The notes beneath the pieces are model-generated. The model was given only the letters and a program-made list of their open reading frames with translations. It was not told where the DNA came from and ran no database searches. Below are positions 15,914 through 25,457 of a stretch of 64,000 nucleotides of DNA, piece by piece; position 1 is the stretch's first letter, and each line of letters begins with the position of its first letter. Source of the DNA: Bordetella pseudohinzii (GTDB lineage Bacteria; Pseudomonadota; Gammaproteobacteria; Burkholderiales; Burkholderiaceae_B); contig NZ_JHEP02000004.1 in NCBI RefSeq assembly GCF_000657795.2, positions 186,001 through 250,000 of the forward strand, given 5' to 3'. The position numbers were made by a program, and so were the translations under genes.

Positions 15914-16897
15914 ATGCATGCTTCTTCCGTGCTTGCCGCCCTTGCGGCCCGATGGGGCTGTTGCCTGGCCCTGGTGGCCTCGCCCGCCCTGGCCCAGGAC
16001 TTCCCCAGCCGCCCGATCACGCTGGTGGCGCCCTTCGCGCCCGGCGGCAGCGTGGATATCGCCGCGCGCCTGGTGGCCGATGCCTGGGGCAAGGCCCTGG
16101 GCCAGTCCATCGTGGTCGAGAACAAGGCCGGTGCGTCGGGCAATATCGGCATGGCGGCCGTGGCGCGGGCCAAGCCGGACGGCTATACGCTGGCGGTCAA
16201 CACCATGTCGCTGGCCATCAATCCGGCGCTGTTCTCCGCCATGCCCTTCGATACCGAAAAGGACTTGCGCTCGGTGGGCACCATTGGCACGTCGCAGCAT
16301 GTGCTGACGGTCAACAAGGACCTGCCCGTGCATGACGTCAAGGAGCTGCTGGCCTATGTGCGCGCCCGGCCGGCCAATGCGCTGAGCTTCGGCTCGGCAG
16401 GGACGGGCAGCACCTTTCACATGGCCGCCGAGCTGTTCAAATCGGTATCGAATACGCAGATCATGCATGTGCCCTACAAGGGCGGCGGCCCGGCCATGCT
16501 GGACACCATCAGCGGCCAGGTGCAGATGAGTTTTCCGGTGCTGTCGGCCGCCAAGCCCCAGGTCGACGGCGGCAAGCTGCGCGCCCTGGGCGTGACCGGC
16601 GCCAAGCGTTCGGCACTCTTGCCGGATGTGCCCACGGTGGCCGAGTCCGGCCTGCCCGACTATGTCTTTGAAACCTGGTTCGTGATCAGCGCGCCGGCGG
16701 GCACGCCCGACGCGGTGGTGCAGCGCCTGAACGCCACGCTGGCCGAGGCGCTGCGTTCGCCCGCGATCAGCGCGCGCATGAGCCGCGAGGGTTTCGATCC
16801 CTTGATTTCCACCCCCCAGCAGACCGACGCCATGGTGGCCTCCGAGGTCAAACGCTGGGCCGGTATCGTGAAAACGGCGGGCATCTCCGCCAATTGA
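15914..16897 (+). CDS. Bug-family TTT substrate-binding protein
   Basis: A 327-residue periplasmic receptor of the Bug (TctC-like) family. It has a signal peptide ending ASPALA-QDF (about residue 28) and the family core PITLVAPFAPGGSVDIAAR, VVENKAGASGNIG and HVPYKGGGPAM. Bug proteins bind carboxylates for tripartite tricarboxylate transporters. No TctA/TctB membrane genes are nearby, so it must use a shared or distant transporter, or act as a sensor. It is the first gene of the cluster with LeuC/LeuD paralogues, and its ligand is presumably the pathway's acid. Confidence 0.92.
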   Translation: MHASSVLAALAARWGCCLALVASPALAQDFPSRPITLVAPFAPGGSVDIAARLVADAWGKALGQSIVVENKAGASGNIGMAAVARAKPDGYTLAVNTMSLAINPALFSAMPFDTEKDLRSVGTIGTSQHVLTVNKDLPVHDVKELLAYVRARPANALSFGSAGTGSTFHMAAELFKSVSNTQIMHVPYKGGGPAMLDTISGQVQMSFPVLSAAKPQVDGGKLRALGVTGAKRSALLPDVPTVAESGLPDYVFETWFVISAPAGTPDAVVQRLNATLAEALRSPAISARMSREGFDPLISTPQQTDAMVASEVKRWAGIVKTAGISAN

Positions 16898-16934
16898 TGA
16901 CGCGCCGGCATCTCGCCGGCCAGAGGGTTTTTTC

Positions 16935-18347
16935 ATGCCAGGCCTGACGCTCTACGACAAACTGGTGCAAAGCCATGTGGTCGAGACCTTGGACGAGGAG
17001 CATGTGCTGCTCTACGTCGATCTGCACATCATGAACGAATACACCAGCCCGCAGGCCTTCAGCGGCCTGGCGGCCAGGGGGCGGCAGGTGCTGCGTCCCG
17101 GGCAGCAGATGGCCGTGGTCGATCATGTCATCCCCACGCACCCCGTGCCCAGCGAGGCGCGCGTGATCGCCCAGCCCGACGCGGCCTTGCAGGCGCGCAA
17201 TCTCAAGCGCAATTGCGACAGCCAGGGTATCGCCCTGTTCGATACGCGGGACCCCCTGCAGGGCATCGAGCATGTGATCGCGCCGGAGCACGGCATGATC
17301 CTGCCGGGCATGGTGGTCCTGTGCGGCGACAGCCACACGACCACTTACGGCGCCCTGGGCGCGCTCGGTTTCGGCATCGGCACCTCCGAGGTCGAGCACA
17401 TCCTGGCCACGCAGACCCTGGTCTATCGCCTGGCGCGCACCATGCGCATCCGCATCGATGGCGAGCTGGGCGCCGGCGTGTCGGCCAAGGACTTGGTGAT
17501 TTTCCTGGTGCACCGCCTGGGCGCGCAGGGCGCGCGCGGCTATGCCGTGGAATTGTGCGGCGGCACGATCGCCGCGCTGTCGGCCGAGGGCCGCATGACG
17601 GTGTGCAACATGATGGTGGAGGCCGGCGCGCGCGCGGCCCTGATCGCGCCGGATGCCATCACCGAGGCCTATGTGCGCGAGCATGCGCCGCAGCTGCGCC
17701 CGCACTGGCAGGCTGCGCGCGCGCACTGGGCCACGCTGCGCAGCGACGAGGACGCCTGTTTCGACGTGGAGCATGGCTTTGACGCGCGCGAGATCGCGCC
17801 CTATGTGACCTGGGGCACCAGTCCCGACCAGGCCGTGCCGGTGGATGCGCCGGTGCCGTCGCTCGACGGCCTGGACGCGCTGGCCCGCGAGGCGGCCGTC
17901 CAGGCGCTGGCCTATATCGGCCTGGCGCCCGGCGCGCGCCTGGAGGGCCTGCCGATAGACCGGGTTTTCATCGGCTCATGCACCAATGCGCGCATCGAGG
18001 ACCTGCGCGTGGTGGCCGGGGTGGCGCGGGGCCGCCGCGTGGCGCCGGGCGTGCGCGCCATGGTGGTCCCCGGTTCGGGAGCCGTGCGGGACCAGGCCGA
18101 GGCCGAGGGGCTGGCGCGGATTCTCATCGAGGCGGGTTTCGAGTGGCGTCAGCCCGGCTGCTCCATGTGCCTGGCCATGAACGACGATGTGCTGCGTCCG
18201 GCCGAGCGCTGCGCATCGACCACCAACCGCAATTTCGAGGGCCGCCAGGGCCGCGGCGGCCGGACGCATTTGATGAGCCCGGCCATGGCCGCCGCGGCCG
18301 CGCTGGCCGGCCATATCGTGGACATCCGCCAGGAGATCCGGGCATGA
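16935..18347 (+). CDS. LeuC-like isomerase/hydratase large subunit
   Basis: A 470-residue aconitase-superfamily large subunit related to 3-isopropylmalate dehydratase LeuC. It carries the HIMNEYTSPQAF N-terminus (His in the active site), VVLCGDSHTTTYGALGALGFGIGTSEVEH, and the three [4Fe-4S] cysteines in GSCTNARIEDL and PGCSMC. It catalyses reversible dehydration/hydration of a hydroxy-di- or tricarboxylate, moving a hydroxyl. Catabolic context (LysR, Bug protein, dehalogenase-like hydrolase) and absence of leuB or leuA nearby suggest a paralogue for another substrate, not the leucine pathway enzyme. It overlaps the small subunit by 4 bp. Confidence 0.85.
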   Translation: MPGLTLYDKLVQSHVVETLDEEHVLLYVDLHIMNEYTSPQAFSGLAARGRQVLRPGQQMAVVDHVIPTHPVPSEARVIAQPDAALQARNLKRNCDSQGIALFDTRDPLQGIEHVIAPEHGMILPGMVVLCGDSHTTTYGALGALGFGIGTSEVEHILATQTLVYRLARTMRIRIDGELGAGVSAKDLVIFLVHRLGAQGARGYAVELCGGTIAALSAEGRMTVCNMMVEAGARAALIAPDAITEAYVREHAPQLRPHWQAARAHWATLRSDEDACFDVEHGFDAREIAPYVTWGTSPDQAVPVDAPVPSLDGLDALAREAAVQALAYIGLAPGARLEGLPIDRVFIGSCTNARIEDLRVVAGVARGRRVAPGVRAMVVPGSGAVRDQAEAEGLARILIEAGFEWRQPGCSMCLAMNDDVLRPAERCASTTNRNFEGRQGRGGRTHLMSPAMAAAAALAGHIVDIRQEIRA

Positions 18348-19006
18348 ACGCCAACGCCATTCTGAGCGGCATCGCCGCGCCCTTGCCCTACAGCAACCTC
18401 GACACCGACCAGATCATGCCCAAGCAGTTTTTGCGCATCATCGACAAGGCCGGCCTGGACCGGGGGCTGTTCTACGATCTGCGCTTTGACGCCGAGGGCC
18501 GGCCGCGTCCCGATTGCGTCCTGAACCAGCCCGGCTATGCGGACGCCCGCTTTCTGGTGGCGGGCCCCAACTTCGGCTGCGGGTCCAGCCGCGAGCATGC
18601 CGTATGGGGTTTGCAGCAGTTCGGCATCCGCGCCGTGATCGCGCCCAGCTTCGGCGAGATCTTCTTCTCCAACGCCATGAACAACGGCCTGTTGCTGGTG
18701 ACCTTGCCCGAGGAAGAGACCCAGGCGCTTTTGCGCCGCATCGCCGATCCGGCGCGGGCCGCGCTGACCGTGGACGCGGCGGCGGGCCGGCTGTATGACG
18801 CCGGGGGCAGGGGTTACGATTTCACTTTGTCGCCGCGTCACCGGCTGCGTTTTGTCGAGGGCCTGGATATGGTGGCCGCGTCTTTGCGGCAGCTGGACGC
18901 GGTGGCGCGTTTCGAGGCGCGGCACTGGCGGCGCCTGCCCTGGATGAAGGATGTGGCGCGCGAGGTTCGCCAGCGCCTGGATAGACAAGGACAGCATGGT
19001 GAGTGA
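18344..19006 (+). CDS. LeuD-like isomerase/hydratase small subunit
   Basis: A 220-residue partner of the preceding gene, with the LeuD 'swivel' fold: PYSNLDTDQIMPKQFL at the N-terminus and GPNFGCGSSREHAVWGL, the substrate-carboxylate-binding loop (near residues 75-90). Together they form a LeuCD-type heterodimer. The C-terminal 25 residues (KDVAREVRQRLDRQGQHGE) are charged and overlap the start of the hydrolase gene by 11 bp, so translation of the three genes is coupled. Confidence 0.87.
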   Translation: MNANAILSGIAAPLPYSNLDTDQIMPKQFLRIIDKAGLDRGLFYDLRFDAEGRPRPDCVLNQPGYADARFLVAGPNFGCGSSREHAVWGLQQFGIRAVIAPSFGEIFFSNAMNNGLLLVTLPEEETQALLRRIADPARAALTVDAAAGRLYDAGGRGYDFTLSPRHRLRFVEGLDMVAASLRQLDAVARFEARHWRRLPWMKDVAREVRQRLDRQGQHGE

Positions 19007-19943
19007 GGACGCCTTTTTCGAAGTGCCGCTGCGGCGCATCGCCGTGGGCGATATTGCCCTGGCCGCCCGCGTGGCGGGCCAGGGGCCGGCCTTGCTCTTG
19101 CTGCATGGCCATCCCCAGACGCAGGCGATCTGGCATCGCCTCTGGCCCGCGCTTACGCGCCGCTTCACCTGCGTGGCGGCCGATTTGCGCGGCTATGGCG
19201 ACAGCGATAAACCGGCCGCCAGCCCCGATCATGGCGCGCACGCCAAGCGCGTGATGGCCGCCGACATGCTGGCCTTGATGCAGGCGCTGGGGCTGCCCCG
19301 GTTCTCGGTGCTGGCCCACGACCGGGGCGCGCGCGTGGCGCATCGCCTGGGCCTGGATCATCCGGAACACGTCCAGCGCATGATGCTGCTGGATATCGCG
19401 CCCACGCTCGATATGTACGAAGGCACGACCCGGGCCTTCGCCCAGGCCTATTACCACTGGTTTTGGCTGATACAGCCGGCGCCCTTGCCCGAGACCATGA
19501 TTGCCCGCGACCCGGCGTTCTACGTCCGCGGCGTCATGGGCGGGCGGCCCGGAGGCCTGGCGCATTTCGCGCCGCGGGCCCTGGCCGAGTACGAGCGCTG
19601 CGCGCGCCTGCCCGGCTGGGCAACCGGCGTCTGCGAGGACTACCGCGCCTCGGCCACGATCGATCTGGAGCATGACCGCGCGTCGCGCCAGGCCGGCCAG
19701 CGCCTCGCCATGCCCCTGCGCGTGCTGTGGGGCGAACGCGGCGCGGTCGGACGCAATTTCGATGTCCTGGGGCTTTGGCGCGCGGTGGCCGCCCAGGTCG
19801 ATGGCCGGGCCATCGACGCGGCCCATTATCTGCCCGAGGAGGCGCCCGGCGCGGTGCTGGAAGAGGCGCTGGCCTTCCTGGCCGGCGGGCAATCGCCGGC
19901 CGCCGATAGGGCTATGCAAAAAGGGACGCAGGCCGGGTGCTAA
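18996..19943 (+). CDS. Haloacetate (fluoroacetate) dehalogenase-like alpha/beta hydrolase
   Basis: A 315-residue alpha/beta hydrolase. It keeps every active-site residue of the structurally known fluoroacetate dehalogenases, at nearly identical spacing: nucleophile Asp109 in HDRGAR, carboxylate-binding Arg110 and Arg113, acid Asp133, halide-pocket His154/Trp155 (YYHWFWLIQP) and Tyr216, and base His277. The expected reaction is hydrolytic removal of halide from a haloacetate via an aspartyl ester. The natural substrate may instead be another short acid ester. Start chosen at ATG 18996, inside the end of the leuD-like gene, because the upstream frame overlaps coding sequence. Confidence 0.82.
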   Translation: MVSEDAFFEVPLRRIAVGDIALAARVAGQGPALLLLHGHPQTQAIWHRLWPALTRRFTCVAADLRGYGDSDKPAASPDHGAHAKRVMAADMLALMQALGLPRFSVLAHDRGARVAHRLGLDHPEHVQRMMLLDIAPTLDMYEGTTRAFAQAYYHWFWLIQPAPLPETMIARDPAFYVRGVMGGRPGGLAHFAPRALAEYERCARLPGWATGVCEDYRASATIDLEHDRASRQAGQRLAMPLRVLWGERGAVGRNFDVLGLWRAVAAQVDGRAIDAAHYLPEEAPGAVLEEALAFLAGGQSPAADRAMQKGTQAGC

Positions 19944-19953
19944 GCTTGCGCCC

Positions 19954-20175
19954 ATGAGCAGCCGTGAAGACCCCATAGAACCCGCCGCGAGCGGCGCATT
20001 CGCCGCCAGCGACTCCCCTTGCGTGGCCGTGTGTTCCACGCTGTTCGACGACATCTGCCGGGGTTGCGGCCGCACGGCCATGGAAGTCGCCAACTGGGTC
20101 TTCATGAGCGACGACGAAAAACGCGAAGTCTGGGCGCGCATCCGCGCCCAGGGCTATCCGCGGCGCAATAGCTGA
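19954..20175 (+). CDS. DUF1289 family small Cys-rich protein
   Basis: A 73-residue protein with the DUF1289 pattern SPCVAVC...CRGCGRT (two CxxxC/CxxC-type pairs, residues about 23-38), which looks like a small metal- or Fe-S-binding knuckle, followed by W-x-x-MSDDEKREVWARI. It starts 10 bp after the hydrolase gene, so it may belong to the same transcript, but DUF1289 genes occur in many contexts. Function unknown. Confidence 0.82.
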   Translation: MSSREDPIEPAASGAFAASDSPCVAVCSTLFDDICRGCGRTAMEVANWVFMSDDEKREVWARIRAQGYPRRNS

Positions 20176-20249
20176 GGCCGGCCGGCCCTGTCTTTGCCCT
20201 GTCATACGCGGCGGGCCTAATCGACCCCATTGTCTCCATGGGGCCCTCC

Positions 20250-21293
20250 ATGCGTATCGCGCTCGTGACGGATGCCTGGCATCCGCAGGTCAATGGCGTT
20301 GTCCGGACCTGGACCGCCATGTGCCGTTTGTTGGCCGAGTGGGGCCATGAGATCCGTATCATCAGCCCCGAGGGCAGCCGCACGGTGCCCGCGCCGTCCG
20401 AACCCGAGCTGCGCCTGTGCCTGACGCCGGGGCGCCAGCTGCGGCGTCTGCTGGGCGACTGGGTGCCCGAGGCCCTGCATATCGCCACCGAAGGGCCGCT
20501 GGGCCTGGCCGCGCGCCGCATGGCGCTCAAGCGGGGATGGCGGTTCACGACCTCTTTCCACACCCTGTTTCCGGACTATCTGCAGGCGCGCATGGGCATC
20601 CCCGCCGGGCTGCCCTGGCGCTATATGCGCTGGTTCCACCGGCCGTCGCAGCGCGTGCTGGTGCCCACCCCCACCGTGGCCGGCATCGTGGCCGCGCGCG
20701 GCATCGGCCGCCTGAAGACCTGGTCGCGGGGCGTGGACGCCAGGCATTTCCAGCCGGTGGCCTCCGATGTCCTGGCGCATCTGCCGCGCCCCATCTGGCT
20801 GTCGGTGGGCCGCGTGGCCCGGGAGAAGAATCTGGACGCCTTTCTGTGCCTGGATCTGCCGGGCAGCAAGGTGGTCGCCGGCGCGGGGCCGGACCTGGCC
20901 CGTCTGCGCCGCCGGTTTCCGCAAGCGCATTTCCTGGGCGGGCAGGGCGATGCCCAGCTGCCCGCGCTCTATAGCGCGGCCGATGTGTTTGTCTTTCCCA
21001 GCCTGACCGATACCTTCGGCCTGGTGATGCTGGAGGCCATGGCCTGCGGCACGCCGGTGGCGGCATTCCGCAGCGAGGCGCCGATGGCGGTGGTGCGCGA
21101 GGGCGTCACGGGGGCGCTGGACAAGGACCTGGGGCGCGCCTGCCTGGCCGCGCGCCAGCTGGACCGGCGCGCCGTGCGCCAATGGGCCTTGACGCGCGGT
21201 TGGGACGCCATCGCCCAGGACCTGCTCTCGGCCCTGGTGCCCATCGATGATCCGGCCCCCGAAAGCACGCCCAAGCAGGCGTTGGGCGTCTGA
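20250..21293 (+). CDS. GT4-family glycosyltransferase
   Basis: A 347-residue retaining glycosyltransferase with the GT-B fold. The N-terminal Rossmann half starts MRIALVTDAWHPQVNGVVRTW; the C-terminal half contains the nucleotide-sugar site VFPSLTDTFGLVMLEAMACGTPVAAF with the EX7E-type acidic residues. The opening matches the GT4 subgroup containing bacterial alpha-mannosyl- and diacylglycerol glucosyltransferases. Acceptor unknown; a glycolipid or envelope polysaccharide is likely. Start placed at MRIA rather than four codons upstream. The 56-bp gap to the ahcY riboswitch has no strong terminator. Confidence 0.85.
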   Translation: MRIALVTDAWHPQVNGVVRTWTAMCRLLAEWGHEIRIISPEGSRTVPAPSEPELRLCLTPGRQLRRLLGDWVPEALHIATEGPLGLAARRMALKRGWRFTTSFHTLFPDYLQARMGIPAGLPWRYMRWFHRPSQRVLVPTPTVAGIVAARGIGRLKTWSRGVDARHFQPVASDVLAHLPRPIWLSVGRVAREKNLDAFLCLDLPGSKVVAGAGPDLARLRRRFPQAHFLGGQGDAQLPALYSAADVFVFPSLTDTFGLVMLEAMACGTPVAAFRSEAPMAVVREGVTGALDKDLGRACLAARQLDRRAVRQWALTRGWDAIAQDLLSALVPIDDPAPESTPKQALGV

Positions 21294-21332
21294 TCCGATT
21301 GGCGGGGGTTTTCGCCGGCTTGGCCGACCCGC

Positions 21333-21338
21333 TACAAT
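21333..21338 (+). promoter_or_regulatory. Putative -10 element of the ahcY operon
   Basis: TACAAT would start transcription near 21345, a few bases before the SAH aptamer. The -35 is weak (TTTTCG near 21309, about 18 bp upstream). Confidence 0.5.
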
Positions 21339-21348
21339 GCCGCCTATC

Positions 21349-21453
21349 CCTGAGGAGCGCTGCGACGAAAGCCGGACACAACGGCTCGCCAGGCTCAGGA
21401 ATCCTTGTCCAGGCGCCGCGCCCCGCGCGACGCCCATGCAACGGCGCTCACCT
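21349..21453 (+). ncRNA. S-adenosylhomocysteine (SAH) riboswitch
   Basis: The leader shows the conserved SAH aptamer core: TGAGGAGCGCTGCGAC at 21351-21366, CCAGGCTCAGG at 21389-21399 and CAACGGCGCTCACC at 21439-21452. Pairings are CCTGAG (21349-21354) with CTCAGG (21394-21399) and GAGCGC (21355-21360) with GCGCTC (21444-21449). This class sits upstream of ahcY-type genes in beta- and gammaproteobacteria and turns expression on when toxic SAH accumulates. Here it precedes ahcY directly. Confidence 0.92.
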
Positions 21454-21552
21454 TAGCTGCTAGGCCGGCAAGGTGGCGGCGCCGTGTTTTCATGGTTCTT
21501 CACGCCGGCCGGCCCAGTGTGCGCCGTTCATTTTTACGTGGAGATCTACACC

Positions 21553-22974
<1,422 letters not shown>

Positions 22975-23035
22975 GCAAGGGGATGTAGCACAATAGGGGT
23001 GGCCCGCGTGGCCGCCCTTCTTACAGGAGATCGAA

Positions 23036-23371
23036 ATGGCATTGATTCTGGTCTGGATCCTGAACGCCGTGGCGCTGTTGGCCGTGGCCTATCTCTTGCC
23101 CGGCATCACCGTGGCCAGTTTCGGTTCGGCGCTCGTCGCCGCGCTGGTGCTGGGCCTGTTGAACATGCTGGTCAAGCCCGTCCTGGTGCTGCTGACGCTG
23201 CCCATCACCGTCGTCACGCTCGGTCTCTTCCTGATCGTCCTGAATGCCTTGTTGTTCTGGCTGGCCGGCTCCATCCTGCGCGGCTTCCAGGTCAACGGCT
23301 TCTGGTGGGCCGTGGCGGGTGCGATTCTCTACAGCATCATCGCCGGCCTGCTGTCCAAACTCATACCCTGA
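23036..23371 (+). CDS. Phage-holin-4-superfamily (YvlD-like) small membrane protein
   Basis: A 111-residue protein with about four hydrophobic helices and the conserved LNMLVKPVLVLLTLPITVVTLGLFLIVLNALLFWL-type core (residues about 43-77) of the YvlD/holin-4_2 family. AGGAGAT precedes the ATG. Its stop overlaps the metF start as TGATG. Despite the family name there is no phage here. The role is unknown; its place between ahcY and metF suggests expression with the SAM/methionine cycle. Confidence 0.85.
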   Translation: MALILVWILNAVALLAVAYLLPGITVASFGSALVAALVLGLLNMLVKPVLVLLTLPITVVTLGLFLIVLNALLFWLAGSILRGFQVNGFWWAVAGAILYSIIAGLLSKLIP

Positions 23372-24213
23372 TGACCGACTCAACCTCTCCCGCCCTCAGC
23401 CTGGAGTTTTTCCCGCCGCGCGATATCGCCGCGCAGGAAAGGCTGGTGCGCGCGGCCAAGCAGATGCTGGCCATCCAGCCGCGCTATGTCAGCGTGACCT
23501 TCGGCGCGGGCGGCTCCACGCGCGCCGGCACCGAGGAGACCGTGCGCACGCTGACCAACCTCGGTTGCGACGCGGCGCCCCATCTGTCCTGCATCGGCGC
23601 CTCGCGCGAGCAGCTGCGCGACATCCTCAACCACTATCGCGAGGCCGGCGTGCATCGCGTGGTGGCCTTGCGCGGCGACCTGCCTTCGGGCATGGGGGGC
23701 GATGCCGGCGAGCTGCGCTATGCCAGCGACCTGGTGCGTTTCATCCGCGAGGAAACCGGCGATTGGTTCCACATCGAAGTGGCCGCCTATCCCGAGATGC
23801 ATCCGCAGGCCGCCAGCCCCACGGCGGATCTGGACCATTTCGTGGCCAAGGTCCGGGCCGGCGCGGATGCCGCGATCACGCAGTATTTCTTCAATGCCGA
23901 CGCCTATTTCGATTTCGTCGACCGGGCGCAGGCGCGTGGCGTGGCCATCCCCATCGTGCCGGGCATCATGCCCATCACCAACTACAGCCAGCTCTCGCGT
24001 TTTTCCGAGATGTGCGGCGCCGAGCTGCCGCGCTGGATACGGCTGCGTCTGGCCGAGTTCGGCGACGACAAGGCCTCGATCCGGGCCTTCGGCGTGGACG
24101 TCGTGACCGAGCTTTGCCAGACCTTGCTCGACAACGGCGTGCCCGGCCTGCACTTCTATACCCTTAACCAGTCGGAAGCGACCCTGGGCATCTGGAAGAA
24201 CCTGCAGCTCTAA
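23371..24213 (+). CDS. metF: 5,10-methylenetetrahydrofolate reductase
   Basis: Reduces methylene-THF to methyl-THF, the methyl donor for methionine synthesis from the homocysteine that AhcY releases. The 280-residue product is a single-domain FAD-dependent TIM barrel with LSLEFFPPRD (catalytic Glu) at the N-terminus, VSVTFGAGGSTR, VALRGDLP, AYPEMHPQ and GIMPITNYSQL. TGATG overlap with the upstream small membrane gene couples their translation, placing metF in the SAH-responsive operon. Confidence 0.95.
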   Translation: MTDSTSPALSLEFFPPRDIAAQERLVRAAKQMLAIQPRYVSVTFGAGGSTRAGTEETVRTLTNLGCDAAPHLSCIGASREQLRDILNHYREAGVHRVVALRGDLPSGMGGDAGELRYASDLVRFIREETGDWFHIEVAAYPEMHPQAASPTADLDHFVAKVRAGADAAITQYFFNADAYFDFVDRAQARGVAIPIVPGIMPITNYSQLSRFSEMCGAELPRWIRLRLAEFGDDKASIRAFGVDVVTELCQTLLDNGVPGLHFYTLNQSEATLGIWKNLQL

Positions 24214-24216
24214 GGC

Positions 24217-24244
24217 AAAAAAAGCGGCTCCCGCCGGGAGCCGC
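24217..24244 (-). terminator. Intrinsic terminator of the minus-strand Bug gene
   Basis: A 9-bp perfect stem GCGGCTCCC/GGGAGCCGC with a 3-nt loop is flanked on its left by seven A, which read as a T-tract on the minus strand. It terminates the Bug gene and its stem may also slow read-through from metF. Confidence 0.88.
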
Positions 24245-24266
24245 CCTGCCAGGCCGGCGCGGAACC

Positions 24267-25256
24267 TTATTGCGGTTCGATGCCGGCCTTTTTCATCATG
24301 CCGCCCCATTTGGTGGTTTCCGATTGCAGCCAGGCATGCAGGCCTTCGGGGGTCTGCTTGGCCGGCGGAACGATCACGGCGCCCAGCTCATTCATCTTGG
24401 TGGCGAAAGCGGGGTCTTTCAGCGCGATGCGCAACGCCTCGTTGATGCGGTCGATGGCCGCCTTGGGCGTGCCCTTGGGGGCATAGATGCCGTGCCAGAC
24501 CATGACTTCAAAGCCCTTCAGCCCGCTTTCCTGCAGGGTCGGCGCATCGGGCAGGGCCTTGATGCGCTCCAGCGTGGTCACGCCGTAGAGCTTGACGCCG
24601 CCGCCCTTGATCTGCGGCAGCGTCTGGGTGGTCTGGTCGCACAGCACATCGACCTGGCCGCCCAGCAGCGCGCTCATGGCCGGCGCCGTGCCGGCATAGG
24701 GGATTTCCGTGAACTGCGTGCCCAGCGCATCCTGCAGCAGCGTGCCGCACAGCTGCGACACGGCGCCCGGACCGGCGTTGGCCAGGTTGATCTTGCTGCC
24801 GTTGGCGCGCGCATAGGCGATGAAGGCCGGCATGTCGTTGGGCGGCAGGCTCTTGCGGCCCATCAGCGTCATGGGCACATCGGCCACCTGGCCGACGTAC
24901 TCGAAGTCCTTGAGGGGATCGTAGGGCAGTTTTTTGTAGAGCGCCGGGGCCGTCGCCATGCCGTTGTGGTGGATGAGCAGCGTGTAGCCGTCGGGATGGG
25001 CCCGCGATACGAAGGAGGGGCCCAGCGTGCCGCCCGCGCCGGTGCGGTTCTCGACCACGATGGGCTGGCCCAGCGTCTTGCTCATGGAGGCGCCCAGCGA
25101 GCGGGCCACGACATCGGTGGGGCCGCCGGCCGCGAAGGGCACGACCAGGGTCAGGGGATGCGTGGGATAGTTCTTGTCCTGCGCCTGGGCGCTCAGGGAC
25201 AACAGCCCGCCCAGGGCCAGCAGGGCCGCGCGGCGGCTCATCGGGATACGCTTCAT
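24267..25256 (-). CDS. Bug-family TTT substrate-binding protein
   Basis: A 329-residue Bug/TctC-like periplasmic receptor, with a signal peptide (cleavage near AQAQ, residue 25) and core motifs YPTHPLTLVVPFAAGGPTDVVAR, VVENRTGAGGTLG and IPYAGTAPAM. It stands alone: no transporter membrane genes adjoin it and the downstream terminator closes the unit. Ligand unknown, probably a carboxylate. A second in-frame ATG at residue 6 is an alternative start. Confidence 0.9.
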   Translation of the reverse strand: MKRIPMSRRAALLALGGLLSLSAQAQDKNYPTHPLTLVVPFAAGGPTDVVARSLGASMSKTLGQPIVVENRTGAGGTLGPSFVSRAHPDGYTLLIHHNGMATAPALYKKLPYDPLKDFEYVGQVADVPMTLMGRKSLPPNDMPAFIAYARANGSKINLANAGPGAVSQLCGTLLQDALGTQFTEIPYAGTAPAMSALLGGQVDVLCDQTTQTLPQIKGGGVKLYGVTTLERIKALPDAPTLQESGLKGFEVMVWHGIYAPKGTPKAAIDRINEALRIALKDPAFATKMNELGAVIVPPAKQTPEGLHAWLQSETTKWGGMMKKAGIEPQ

Positions 25257-25457
25257 TCAGTCTCACTCCGTTGTTCTGGGTCGTCATCGCCGGCGCGCCT
25301 TGTGGGCGGGCTGGCCGATGGCGGCGATAGGCTAGTGTGAGCGAGAGCGGGCGGGCTGGCTATTCGCGATTCCGGAAAGCCCACTTCGGCAGCGCCAAAT
25401 GGGGATTTGCCCTAGCGTGCGGCCTGGCCATCCGCGGGCCAGGGCTGGCGCGTCGGC

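Noticed and set aside
16935-19006. Reading the LeuC/LeuD pair as the leucine biosynthetic enzyme
   Set aside because: No leuA or leuB adjoin it; context is a LysR/Bug catabolic cluster. Leucine function cannot be excluded by sequence alone, so no leu symbols were assigned.
23036-23371. Prophage remnant suggested by the holin family name
   Set aside because: No other phage gene nearby, and the gene is tightly embedded between ahcY and metF.
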